In this document: piece by piece, positions 54,111-63,533 of the stretch
Layout: each line of letters opens with the position of its first letter
Numbering within the stretch: the stretch's first letter is position 1
From: Achromobacter sp. RTa
GTDB lineage: Bacteria > Pseudomonadota > Gammaproteobacteria > Burkholderiales > Burkholderiaceae_B
Direction of reading: 5' to 3'
Length of the DNA: 64,000 bases
Assembly (NCBI RefSeq): GCF_000757485.1
Contig: NZ_JPYO01000046.1
Location: 283,257 to 347,256, forward strand
Position numbers and translations under genes: made by a program
Notes under the pieces: generated by a model
What the model was told of the DNA's origin: nothing
Databases searched by the model: none
What the model saw: the letters and a program-made list of their open reading frames with translations, nothing else

Positions 54111-54826
54111 CGATCATCGTCGTCGACGACCACGGGGATTGGCGCGACACCATCGTCGAATACATCCGCGACCTGGGCCTGGGCAACGCCATTCTCACCG
54201 CCGGCTCCCTGGCGGAACTGGACCGTCTGCTGCTGACCGTCACCCCGGGCATCCTCGTGCTGGACGCCATGCTGCCCGACGGCGACGCGCTGACCCGCGT
54301 CTCGCACCTGCGCACCTCCTTCCCTTCCATGGGCATCATCATGCTCACGGGCCGCCTGCTGAGCGAAGACAAGGTATCGGGCCTGAGCCTGGGCGCCGAC
54401 CACTACCTGACCAAGCCCGTAAACCTGGCGGAACTGGGCGCCACTCTCGTGTCGCTGTCGCGCCGCCTGCGGGTCGTGCCTGCTGGCGGCGTCGATGAGG
54501 CCCGGCCCATCGGCTGGCGTTTCGACCCCTCGCGCCGCGTCCTGCTGTCGCCCGAACAAGTCTGCGTGGACATCACCGATACCGAAAGCCGGCTGGTCGG
54601 CGCCCTGATCCAGGCGGCGCCCCTGCCGCTATCGCGCGGCCGCCTGGTCGAGGCGCTGGGCGCCAGCGCCGAAGCGTACGACATGCACCGCCTGGACGCG
54701 CATGTGCACCGCCTGCGCCGCAAGCTGCGCGCGCAGGCCGGCGGCGACATGGGCATCCGCACCGTGTACGGCGTCGGCTACGTATGCACCGTTCCCGTGC
54801 AGATCGTCGGCAACTCCAAGAATTGA
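54107..54826 (+). CDS. OmpR-type response regulator
   Basis: A 239-aa two-domain regulator. The receiver has the acidic pair in MTIIVVDDHGDWRDTIVEYI, the phospho-acceptor Asp in GILVLDAMLPDGDALTRV (near 54), Thr in MLTGRLLSEDK and Lys in HYLTKPVNL. The C-terminal winged helix is of the OmpR/PhoB type, ending HRLRRKLRAQAGGDMGIRTV with YGVGYVCTV. The start is GTG 54107, overlapping the stop of the 17-codon leader ORF. No sensor kinase is adjacent, so it is an orphan here. It is followed ten bases later by the CitE-like gene, possibly co-transcribed. Confidence 0.88.
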   Translation: MTIIVVDDHGDWRDTIVEYIRDLGLGNAILTAGSLAELDRLLLTVTPGILVLDAMLPDGDALTRVSHLRTSFPSMGIIMLTGRLLSEDKVSGLSLGADHYLTKPVNLAELGATLVSLSRRLRVVPAGGVDEARPIGWRFDPSRRVLLSPEQVCVDITDTESRLVGALIQAAPLPLSRGRLVEALGASAEAYDMHRLDAHVHRLRRKLRAQAGGDMGIRTVYGVGYVCTVPVQIVGNSKN

Positions 54827-54836
54827 GACCCGTCCC

Positions 54837-55706
54837 ATGAATTCCCCGATACGTCCTCGCCGCTCCGTTCTCTACATGCCGGGCGCCAACGCCCGCGCGC
54901 TGGACAAGGCGCGCAGCCTGGACGCCGACGTCCTGATCCTCGATCTGGAGGATGCCGTCGCGCCCGACGCCAAGGCGCAGGCCCGCGAACAGGTCGCCGC
55001 GGCCCTGCGCGCCGGCGGCTACGGCCGCCGCGAATGCGTGGTGCGCGTCAATGCGCTGGACACGATTTGGGGCCTGGACGACATCCGGGCCATTGCCCGG
55101 GCGGGCGCCGACGCGGTGCTGCTGCCCAAGGTGCAGTCCGCGGCCGAACTCGACGCGCTCGCACAGGCGCTGGACGCGGCGGGCGCGCCCGCCGGCCTGC
55201 CCTTGTGGGCAATGGCGGAAACGCCTTTGGGGTTCCTGCGGCTGGATGCCATCGCCTCCGGCCACCCGAGGCTGGCGGCCATCGTCGTCGGCACCTCGGA
55301 CCTGGTGAAGGACCTGCACGCGCGCCACACCCCGTCGCGCGAAGAAACCCTGCTGGCGCGCTCGATGGCGGTAATGGCGGCGCGGGCCCACGGCCTGGCC
55401 GTGCTGGACGGCGTGCACCTGGACCTGCACGACGACACGGGCCTGGAAGCGGCTTGCAGGCAGGGACGCGACCAGGGCTTCGATGGCAAGACGCTCATCC
55501 ATCCCAAACAGATCGCGCCGGCCAACGCCGCCTTCGCTCCCACGGAAGAGGAACTCGCCGCAGCGCGCAAGCGCCTGGACGCTTGGCGGGCCGCGCAGGC
55601 CGCCGGCCTGGGCGTGGCTGTGGTCGACGGGGCGTTGGTGGAAAACCTGCACGCGCGCGAGGCGGAACGCGTGCTGGCGCTGGCCGAGGCCATCCTCCGC
55701 GCCTAG
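54837..55706 (+). CDS. CitE-like CoA-ester lyase (HpcH/HpaI family)
   Basis: A 289-aa TIM-barrel enzyme of the citrate-lyase-beta/malyl-CoA-lyase family. Signature segments are RRSVLYMPGANARALDKARS, DVLILDLEDAVAPDAKAQAR (metal/substrate acids), ECVVRVNALDTIWGLDDIRA with the catalytic-region Arg, VLLPKVQSAAELDALAQAL, PLWAMAETPLGFLRLDAIA and GFDGKTLIHPKQIAPANAAF. No citrate-lyase alpha or gamma genes are nearby, so a stand-alone role such as malyl-CoA or citramalyl-CoA cleavage is more likely. ATG 54837 has only a weak upstream site, consistent with coupling to the regulator gene that ends ten bases earlier. Confidence 0.88.
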   Translation: MNSPIRPRRSVLYMPGANARALDKARSLDADVLILDLEDAVAPDAKAQAREQVAAALRAGGYGRRECVVRVNALDTIWGLDDIRAIARAGADAVLLPKVQSAAELDALAQALDAAGAPAGLPLWAMAETPLGFLRLDAIASGHPRLAAIVVGTSDLVKDLHARHTPSREETLLARSMAVMAARAHGLAVLDGVHLDLHDDTGLEAACRQGRDQGFDGKTLIHPKQIAPANAAFAPTEEELAAARKRLDAWRAAQAAGLGVAVVDGALVENLHAREAERVLALAEAILRA

Positions 55707-55867
55707 CTCGCCCGGACGGAAGGCCAGACTGCTCGCGCAGCCCGCGCCGGCATGTGCGGGCAAACACGGCGGTGACAACAGCCCCGGCAGCGGTAATATC
55801 AGCTTTCAAATGAATATTGCCGGTAACGCGCTGCCCAGGCGCGGGGCCGGCGGATCCGGGAGCGCTC

Positions 55868-56860
55868 GTGACGCTGATCTTGCGGCAAATGTCGATGTCA
55901 TTCTGCGCGGCGGCGCTGTGGGCCGCCACGGCGGGCTTGCCGGCGCCGGCATGGGCCCAGGCGGCCAATTTCCATCCCTGCAATTCCCAGCCCTCGCTGC
56001 CGATGTGTCAGCATGGCTACGGCAAGCGCATCGCGGTCCAGCGCTGGGGCGCCCAGCCCGAACCGCTGGACCCGGACGCAGCCGCCAACGCCCCGTTGGT
56101 CACGCGCGACCCGGCCAAGGAAATCGGAAAACTCAAGTCCAGCACGATCCTGGTCCAGGACATGGACACCTCTGAAGTGCTGTTCGCGCGCAACGAAGAT
56201 GCCGTTCGGCCCATCGCCTCCATCACCAAGCTCATGGCGGCGCTGACGCTGGTCAAGGCCGGCCTGCCCATGGACGAAATCATCACCATCGACGCCAGCG
56301 ACACCCGCTCCGCCAGCGAGCTGCCCTCGCGCCTGACGGCCGGCACCAAACTGAGCCGCGCGGATTTGCTGCGCCTGGCGCTGGTCCCTTCCGAGAACAG
56401 CGCCGCGCAGGCCCTGGGGCGCACCTACACCGGCGGCATGGCCGCTTTCGTCGAGGCGATGAACGCCGAAGCCCGCGCGCTGGGCATGGCCGATTCCAGC
56501 TTCGCCGAACCGAGCGGCCTGTCCAACGAAAACCAGTCTTCGGCCAGGGATCTGGTCAAGCTGCTCGAGGCGATTTCCGCGCAACCGCTGATCCAGCAAT
56601 ACACCGGCGAGACCAGCTACCAGGCTGCCGGCCAGACCTTCCGCAACACCAACATCCTGGTCGGCCGCCCTCAATGGGACATTCTTGTGTCCAAGACCGG
56701 CACCACCCGCGAAGCCGGCGACTGCCTGGTCATGGCGGTCAAGGTCGGCCAGCGCAACCTGGCCATGGTGCTGCTCAACGCGCAGGGCACCAGCGGCTCG
56801 CGCTTCGGCGACGCGGTGCGCCTGCGGCGGGTGCTGGACAGCCGGTTCGCATCGCGGTAA
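55868..56860 (+). CDS. Penicillin-binding D-Ala-D-Ala endopeptidase (PBP7/PbpG-like)
   Basis: A periplasmic serine peptidase of the S11 family, 330 aa. The signal peptide is MTLILRQMSMSFCAAALWAA with cleavage near APAWAQA. The active-site triad is complete: SxxK as ASITK (near 120), SxN as PSEN (near 177) and KTG as SKTGTTREAGD (near 278). It lacks the C-terminal amphipathic anchor of PBP5, as PBP7 does. It should trim peptidoglycan cross-links or pentapeptides. The start is GTG 55868 with GGGAGCGCTC upstream; the open frame extends 17 codons further. A 161-bp gap separates it from the CitE-like gene. Confidence 0.9.
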   Translation: MTLILRQMSMSFCAAALWAATAGLPAPAWAQAANFHPCNSQPSLPMCQHGYGKRIAVQRWGAQPEPLDPDAAANAPLVTRDPAKEIGKLKSSTILVQDMDTSEVLFARNEDAVRPIASITKLMAALTLVKAGLPMDEIITIDASDTRSASELPSRLTAGTKLSRADLLRLALVPSENSAAQALGRTYTGGMAAFVEAMNAEARALGMADSSFAEPSGLSNENQSSARDLVKLLEAISAQPLIQQYTGETSYQAAGQTFRNTNILVGRPQWDILVSKTGTTREAGDCLVMAVKVGQRNLAMVLLNAQGTSGSRFGDAVRLRRVLDSRFASR

Positions 56861-57024
56861 CCGAGCCAGCGGCGCCCGGCGCGCCCGGCCCGGTACAATA
56901 GCGCCCTTGACGCGGAACGAACGCCTTCCCGTCCGCCTGTCGCGCCGCCTGTGCGCCCCCTTCCCCACTTTTTTCACCGCGCCTGGCCGGCGGGAATCCT
57001 GCCGCGTCCCCTGTTGCACCACCC

Positions 57025-58656
<1,632 letters not shown>

Positions 58657-58690
58657 CGCGAAGCGCGCCGCCCGGGCCGGCCGCGCCGCA

Positions 58691-58846
58691 TCACGCCAGC
58701 GCGCTGGGATAGGGGCTGGTGTCGACGTGCTCCAGCATGCCGTAGGCCAGCCGTTCCAGCAGGCGCGCGCGGTCGGCGGCATGCGCGGGGTCGTCCCACA
58801 GGTTGCGCAGTTCATGCGGATCCCGGTTTAGATCATGGAACGTTAT
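58691..58846 (-). pseudogene. Remnant of a sulfatase C-terminus
   Basis: On the minus strand the frame ending at 58691 reads HDLNRDPHELRNLWDDPAHA, then ADRARLLERLAYGMLEHVDT and SPYPSALA. This is the characteristic tail of arylsulfatase-type enzymes (YDLxxDPxExxNLWDDP). About 50 residues are recognisable; upstream of them the frame enters sequence that on the plus strand encodes a HepT tail, so the catalytic part is absent. The remnant has no start or promoter and cannot encode an active sulfatase. Family recognition is by motif only. Confidence 0.65.
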
Positions 58847-59032
58847 GCCGAGTTCGCACAGGCTCATCCCGAAGTGCCTTGGCGTGGCATGCGCGGCATG
58901 CGCAACCGTATTGCCCACGGCTACTTCGACATCAACCTGGACGTAGTGTGGGACACCGTACAAACGGCGCTGCCCGATCTGCTCGGGCAACTGCCGGCGG
59001 TGAGCCGGGACGCTGACGCTCCTCTGTCCTAA
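58835..59032 (+). pseudogene. Truncated HepT-like (HEPN/DUF86) toxin remnant
   Basis: A 65-codon frame reading HPEVPWRGMRGMRNRIAHGY then FDINLDVVWDTVQTALPDLL. It contains the HEPN RNase motif R-x4-6-H (RNRIAH) followed by the GYFDIxLDxVW block of HepT toxins. Complete HepT proteins have about 110-130 residues, so roughly the first half is missing. No MntA-type nucleotidyltransferase antitoxin is adjacent. The 5' end abuts the sulfatase remnant near 58840, and the 3' end runs to the IclR stop. It has no ribosome binding site, so it is probably not expressed. Confidence 0.7.
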
Positions 59033-59862
59033 GCGCGCTGGTAACCCAAGAGCACGCTGGCCGCTTCGGCCTCGCGCCGGACCGCCTGCGCAATGGGGCC
59101 ATCGGGTGAGGCGTCGAATCCCCCGGTCGCGCCCAGCGCCGTCAATGCCGCGCAGGGCCTTCCATTGTGGTTGAGCAGCGGCGCGGACACCGCGCTGATG
59201 CCCTTCAGGTTGGTATCGCGCACCGTGGCGCAACCCTGCGCCAGCACCTGCTTGCGCAGGCGTCCGATCGGATCGGCGGCGTCGAGCTGAGCGCGTAGTT
59301 CCGCCGGCGCGCGGGCCAGTTCCGCTTCGGCCAGGGCACGCACGCGCGCGTCGTCCTGCAGCGCCAGGAACACCCGTCCGGTCGCGGACCACAGCATCGA
59401 CAGCACCGAGCCCATCCGCACGTTGACCGTCACCGGCAGGCCCGGCTCTTCGAAACGGACGATGGTCGGCCCCTTGTTGCCCATCACCGCGATAAAGCAG
59501 GTCACTTCCAGCCCTTCGCGCAGGCGCACCAGGCTGGGCTCGGCCAGGCGGATGGGATCGGCCTGGCGCAGCGCGGCCAGGCCCAGCAGCATGGCTTCCA
59601 GGGCCAGGTAGTACTGTTGAGTGGCGGCGTCCTGCGCCACCAGGCCCTCTTCCATCAGGCTGACCAGATAGCGGTGGACCTTGGCCGGGCTTTCGTCCAC
59701 CTGCGCGGCCAGCAAGGTCAGGCTGGCGCGTCCGCCCAGCCGGCCCAGGCCCTTGAGCACGGCCATGCCGGTTTCGGCGGCCTGCACGCGCTGGCGCCGT
59801 TCGCGCGGGCGCGCCGGTTCGGACGGAGTGGGAACGGAGTTCGGATCGGAAATCGGGTTCAT
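59029..59862 (-). CDS. IclR-family transcriptional regulator
   Basis: A 277-aa regulator with an N-terminal winged helix-turn-helix (VQAAETGMAVLKGLGRLGGR, ASLTLLAAQVDESPAKVHRY) and a C-terminal effector domain (LGLAALRQADPIRLAEPSLV, LRKQVLAQGCATVRDTNLKG, ISAVSAPLLNHNGRPCAALT). It diverges from the P450 gene, and twin palindromes at 59929-59962 in the shared region are likely its operators. By analogy it should sense an aromatic or related substrate of the P450. ATG 59862 is chosen as the only good start; its upstream site is weak. Note the first 25 residues are polar and Pro-rich. Confidence 0.9.
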   Translation of the reverse strand: MNPISDPNSVPTPSEPARPRERRQRVQAAETGMAVLKGLGRLGGRASLTLLAAQVDESPAKVHRYLVSLMEEGLVAQDAATQQYYLALEAMLLGLAALRQADPIRLAEPSLVRLREGLEVTCFIAVMGNKGPTIVRFEEPGLPVTVNVRMGSVLSMLWSATGRVFLALQDDARVRALAEAELARAPAELRAQLDAADPIGRLRKQVLAQGCATVRDTNLKGISAVSAPLLNHNGRPCAALTALGATGGFDASPDGPIAQAVRREAEAASVLLGYQRA

Positions 59863-59928
59863 GTCGGCGCGAAGGATGGACTGCCTGCCGGCTGCGGGCG
59901 CAGCCCGGAGATTACCCCAATTGAAAAA

Positions 59929-59962
59929 TTACGCAATGCGTATATGATTTACGCAATCGTAA
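59929..59962. promoter_or_regulatory. Twin palindromes in the IclR/P450 intergenic region
   Basis: TACGCAATGCGTA (59930-59942) is a perfect palindrome with a central A. TTACGCAATCGTAA (59949-59962) is a 5-bp inverted repeat around CAAT. Both share TTACGCAAT, and their centres lie about 19-20 bp apart, two helical turns, so two dimers would bind the same DNA face. They sit directly upstream of the P450 ribosome binding site, which suits repression of the P450 gene by the divergent IclR protein (inferred). Confidence 0.6.
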
Positions 59963-59976
59963 TCCGGAGCGACACC

Positions 59977-62331
59977 ATGGGCCAGACTTCTTCCCCCGAA
60001 TCCACGGCGTCCGCCAGCAACGGCGGCTGCCCCATCGACCACGCCGCCCTGGCGCGGGCCCAGGGCTGTCCCGTCAGCCCGCGCGCGGCGGAATTCGACC
60101 CCTTCGGCGACGGCTACCAGCAGGATCCGCCCGAGTACGTGCGCTGGGCGCGCGAACAGGAACCGGTGTTCTACAGCCCCAAGCTGGGCTACTGGGTCGT
60201 TACGCGCTACGACGACATCAAGGCCGTATTCCGCGACAACCACACCTTCAGCCCCTCGATCGCCCTGGAGAAAATCACCCCGACCGGCCCCGAGGCCAAC
60301 GCCGTGCTGGAAAGCTACGGCTATGCCATGAACCGCACCCTCGTCAATGAAGACGAGCCGGCCCACATGCCGCGGCGGCGCGCGCTGATGGATCCATTCA
60401 CGCCGGAAGCGCTCAAGCATCACGAGCCCATGGTGCGCCGGCTCACCCGCGAATACGTGGACCGCTTCATCGACGACGGCCGCGCGGACCTGGTCGACCA
60501 GATGCTGTGGGAAGTGCCATTGACGGTGGCCCTGCATTTCCTGGGCGTGCCCGAGGAAGACATGGACCGCCTGCGCGAGTATTCCATCGCGCACACCGTC
60601 AACACCTGGGGCCGGCCCAAGCCCGAGGAACAGGTGGCGGTGGCGCATGCGGTGGGCAACTTCTGGCAACTGGCCGGCAAGATCCTGGACAAGATGCGCC
60701 AGGATCCCGACGCCCCAGGGTGGATGCAGTACGGCATCCGCAAGCAGAAGGAGTATCCCGACGTCGTCACCGACTCCTACCTGCATTCGATGATGATGGC
60801 CGGCATCGTCGCGGCGCACGAGACCACGGCCAACGCCTCGGCCAACGCCATCAAGCTGCTGCTGCAGCATCCCGACGCCTGGCGCGAACTGTGCGAAGAC
60901 CCGGGCCTGCTGCCCAACGCTGTGGAGGAATGCCTGCGCCATAACGGCTCGGTCGCCGCATGGCGGCGGCTTGCCACGCGCGATACCGAAATCGCCGGCG
61001 TGGCGATCCCGGCAGGCGCCAGGCTGCTGATCGTGTCGTCGTCGGCCAACCATGACGAACGCCATTTCGCGGACGCCGATTTCTTCGACATCCGCCGCGA
61101 GAATGCCAGCGACCAGCTCACCTTCGGCTATGGCGCGCACCAGTGCATGGGCAAGAACCTGGCGCGCATGGAAATGCAGATATTCCTGGAGGAGCTGACC
61201 CGGCGGCTGCCGCACCTGCGCCTGGCCGAGCAGCGCTTCACCTATGTGCCGAATACCTCGTTCCGCGGGCCCGAACATCTGTGGGTGGAATGGGACCCGT
61301 CCGAAAATCCCGAACGCCGCGATCCCGGGCTGCTTGCCGAACGCCAGCCGGTGCGCATCGGCGAACCCTCCACGCACGCCATCAGCCGCAAGCTGCTCGT
61401 CGCCTCCGTGACGCCCGCGGCCGACGGCATAGTGCGGATCCGGCTGGAATCGCCCGACGGCAAGCCCTTGCCGCGCTGGACGCCAGGCTCCCACATAGAC
61501 ATCGAATGCGGCGACACCGGGCTATCGCGCCAGTACTCGCTTTGCGGCGATCCCGCGGCCGCGGGGTCGCTGGAAATCGCGGTGCTGCGCGAAGCCTCCG
61601 GCCGCGGCGGCTCGGCCTGGATCCATGAGCATCTGCGGCCCGGCAGCACGCTGCGCGCGCGCGGGCCGCGCAATCATTTCAGGATGGACGAAAACGCAGC
61701 CAGCCTCGTCTTCATCGCGGGCGGCATCGGCATCACGCCCATCAGCGCCATGGCGCGCCGCGCCCGCGAACTGGGCATGGACTACCAACTGCACTACAGC
61801 GGCCGCACGCGCCGGTGCATGGCCTTGCTGGAAGAATTGACGGAGCTGCATCGCGAACGCCTGCACCTGCACATCAGCGACGAGGGCGGCCGCAACGACT
61901 TCACGAGCTTGCTGGCCAAGCCCGCGCCCGGCGCCCAGGTCTATGCCTGCGGCCCTGAACGCATGCTGGCCGCGCTGCAGCAAGCATGCGCAGGCTGGCC
62001 CGACGATTCCCTGCGCGTGGAGCATTTCCACTCTACCCTGGCCACGCTGGACCCGTCCAGGGAACACGCGTTCGAGGCGGAGCTGAAGGATTCCGGCATC
62101 GTCGTGCAGGTGCCGGCCGGCCAGACCCTGCTTGCCGCGTTGCGCGGCGCCAATATCGACGTGCAGAGCGATTGCGAGGAAGGGCTTTGCGGATCCTGCG
62201 AAGTGCGCGTGCTGGGCGGCGCCGTCGATCACCGCGACGTAGTCCTCACGCGCGCCGAACGCGAAGCCGGCAATCGCATGATGGCCTGCTGTTCCCGCGC
62301 TCAGGGCGGCCGCATCGTGCTGGAGCTGTAG
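59977..62331 (+). CDS. Self-sufficient cytochrome P450 (CYP116B type) with reductase
   Basis: A single-chain monooxygenase of 784 aa. The P450 part (about 1-450) has the oxygen-activating I-helix MAGIVAAHETTANASANAIK, the ExxR helix in VEECLRHNGSVAAWRRLA region and the heme-thiolate motif FGYGAHQCMGKNLARME near residue 390. After a short linker comes a phthalate-dioxygenase-reductase-type module: FMN site SRQYSLCGDP, NADH site IAGGIGITPISAMARRA, and a plant-type 2Fe-2S domain with Cys ligands in CEEGLCGSCEVRVL and MACCSRA. Thus electrons flow from NAD(P)H through FMN and 2Fe-2S to heme without partners. ATG 59977 follows CCGGAGCGACACC. Substrate unknown; IclR control suggests a catabolic role. 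Confidence 0.93.
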   Translation: MGQTSSPESTASASNGGCPIDHAALARAQGCPVSPRAAEFDPFGDGYQQDPPEYVRWAREQEPVFYSPKLGYWVVTRYDDIKAVFRDNHTFSPSIALEKITPTGPEANAVLESYGYAMNRTLVNEDEPAHMPRRRALMDPFTPEALKHHEPMVRRLTREYVDRFIDDGRADLVDQMLWEVPLTVALHFLGVPEEDMDRLREYSIAHTVNTWGRPKPEEQVAVAHAVGNFWQLAGKILDKMRQDPDAPGWMQYGIRKQKEYPDVVTDSYLHSMMMAGIVAAHETTANASANAIKLLLQHPDAWRELCEDPGLLPNAVEECLRHNGSVAAWRRLATRDTEIAGVAIPAGARLLIVSSSANHDERHFADADFFDIRRENASDQLTFGYGAHQCMGKNLARMEMQIFLEELTRRLPHLRLAEQRFTYVPNTSFRGPEHLWVEWDPSENPERRDPGLLAERQPVRIGEPSTHAISRKLLVASVTPAADGIVRIRLESPDGKPLPRWTPGSHIDIECGDTGLSRQYSLCGDPAAAGSLEIAVLREASGRGGSAWIHEHLRPGSTLRARGPRNHFRMDENAASLVFIAGGIGITPISAMARRARELGMDYQLHYSGRTRRCMALLEELTELHRERLHLHISDEGGRNDFTSLLAKPAPGAQVYACGPERMLAALQQACAGWPDDSLRVEHFHSTLATLDPSREHAFEAELKDSGIVVQVPAGQTLLAALRGANIDVQSDCEEGLCGSCEVRVLGGAVDHRDVVLTRAEREAGNRMMACCSRAQGGRIVLEL

Positions 62332-62418
62332 CGCCGAAGGCGACCCTGGGAACCCGCCGCCCGCATGCCTGAAGTGGGGCTGAACGCGTTACAATTCATC
62401 CCCTTTATTCATCACGGC

Positions 62419-62446
62419 GTCCCGCAAAGGCGGGACACGTTTTTTT
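62419..62446 (+). terminator. Rho-independent terminator
   Basis: GTCCCGC (62419-62425) and GCGGGAC (62430-62436) pair perfectly around AAAG, and after ACG a run of seven T follows (62440-62446). This is a classical intrinsic terminator, 88 bp past the P450 stop. TACAAT at 62391 could be a -10 box, so the element might end a short separate transcript instead of the P450 mRNA. Between it and psd lie more G/C blocks and T runs (62470-62550) with no clear gene. Confidence 0.7.
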
Positions 62447-62560
62447 GTTGCCCGGCCGCCCCAAGACAAAAACGCCCCCGGGGGGGCAGCAAGCGGGCGA
62501 AGCCTGCGCCGCACGGGTTGTTTTTGCCGCCGGGCCCGCCCTTTTTCCTAGCGCTCCTAG

Positions 62561-63424
62561 ATGCCGATCAAAGACCAACTATTTCTCGCCAGCCAGTATC
62601 TTGCGCCTCACCATCTGGTGTCGCGCCTCTTCGGATACGCCTCCGACTGCCGGGAACCCGCGGTCAAAAACTGGATGATCTCGCGCTTCGTGCGCCGCTA
62701 CGGCGTGGACATGCGCGAGGCCCTGCAGGAAGATCCGTTGGCCTACGAGTGCTTCAATGATTTCTTTACCCGCGCATTGAAGGAAGGAGCCCGCCCGCTC
62801 GATGACGAGCCGGGTTCCGTGGTCTGCCCCGCGGACGGAGCCATCAGCCAGATGGGCGCCATCGAGCACGGCCGCATCTTCCAGGCCAAGGGCCACTCTT
62901 ACGGCCTGGCCGACCTGCTGGGCGGCGACGCCGAGCGCGCCGCGCCCTTCCAGGGCGGCGAGTTCGCGACGGTATACCTGTCGCCCAAGGACTACCACCG
63001 CGTCCACATGCCCGTCGCCGGCACCCTGCGCGAAATGGTCCACGTTCCCGGCCGCCTGTTCTCCGTCAATCCGCTCACCGCGCGCAACGTGCCGCGCCTG
63101 TTCGCGCGCAACGAGCGCGTCGTCTGCATTTTCGACACCGAGCACGGTCCGATGGCGCTGGTGCTCGTCGGCGCGATGATCGTCGCGTCGATTGAAACCG
63201 TATGGGCGGGCCTGGTCACGCCGCACAAGCGGCGCGTCAGATCCACGCGCTACGACGACGCCGCGCGCGCGCCCATCCATCTTGCGAGAGGCGCCGAAAT
63301 GGGCAGGTTCAAGCTGGGCTCGACGGCCATCGTGCTGTTCGGGCCGGGCAAGATCCGCTGGGCCGACACGCCCTCGGTGCTGGGCCCCGTGCGCATGGGC
63401 GAACTGATGGCGCTGCCTGCCTGA
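62561..63424 (+). CDS. psd: Phosphatidylserine decarboxylase proenzyme
   Basis: Makes phosphatidylethanolamine from phosphatidylserine at the inner membrane. The 287-aa proenzyme has the self-cleavage site LGST in [16 protein letters not shown] near residue 249; the Ser becomes the pyruvoyl cofactor of the small alpha chain. Catalytic-triad Asp is in [13 protein letters not shown] (near 90) and His in [11 protein letters not shown] (near 147), both as expected for the Psd-B type. Length is normal. ATG 62561 follows TAGCGCTCCTAG, which is a weak site. It lies behind the terminator at 62419-62446, so it has its own promoter. Confidence 0.95.
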   Translation: MPIKDQLFLASQYLAPHHLVSRLFGYASDCREPAVKNWMISRFVRRYGVDMREALQEDPLAYECFNDFFTRALKEGARPLDDEPGSVVCPADGAISQMGAIEHGRIFQAKGHSYGLADLLGGDAERAAPFQGGEFATVYLSPKDYHRVHMPVAGTLREMVHVPGRLFSVNPLTARNVPRLFARNERVVCIFDTEHGPMALVLVGAMIVASIETVWAGLVTPHKRRVRSTRYDDAARAPIHLARGAEMGRFKLGSTAIVLFGPGKIRWADTPSVLGPVRMGELMALPA

Positions 63425-63445
63425 GGGCTGCCTGCCACGCGCTAG

Positions 63446-63493
63446 TTCGCCAAAAGCGAAATTGGATGTCGTGATTTATTCGCTTTATGCGAG
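63446..63493. promoter_or_regulatory. Paired TTCGC-N5-GCGA repeats
   Basis: TTCGC-CAAAA-GCGAA (63446-63460) and TTCGC-TTTAT-GCGAG (63479-63493) are two similar dyads with identical half-sites and 5-bp AT-rich spacers. Their centres are 33 bp apart, about three helical turns. They lie 41-88 bp upstream of the FMN-dependent dehydrogenase start and are probably operator sites for an unseen regulator controlling that gene. Confidence 0.55.
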
Positions 63494-63533
63494 AAACCGG
63501 CGTTGCTAGATTACGGGTTTTTGCCGGCCCGCC

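Noticed and set aside
53888-54559. A 223-codon minus-strand frame across the response regulator
   Set aside because: Shadow of the regulator gene; no domain and no ribosome binding site.
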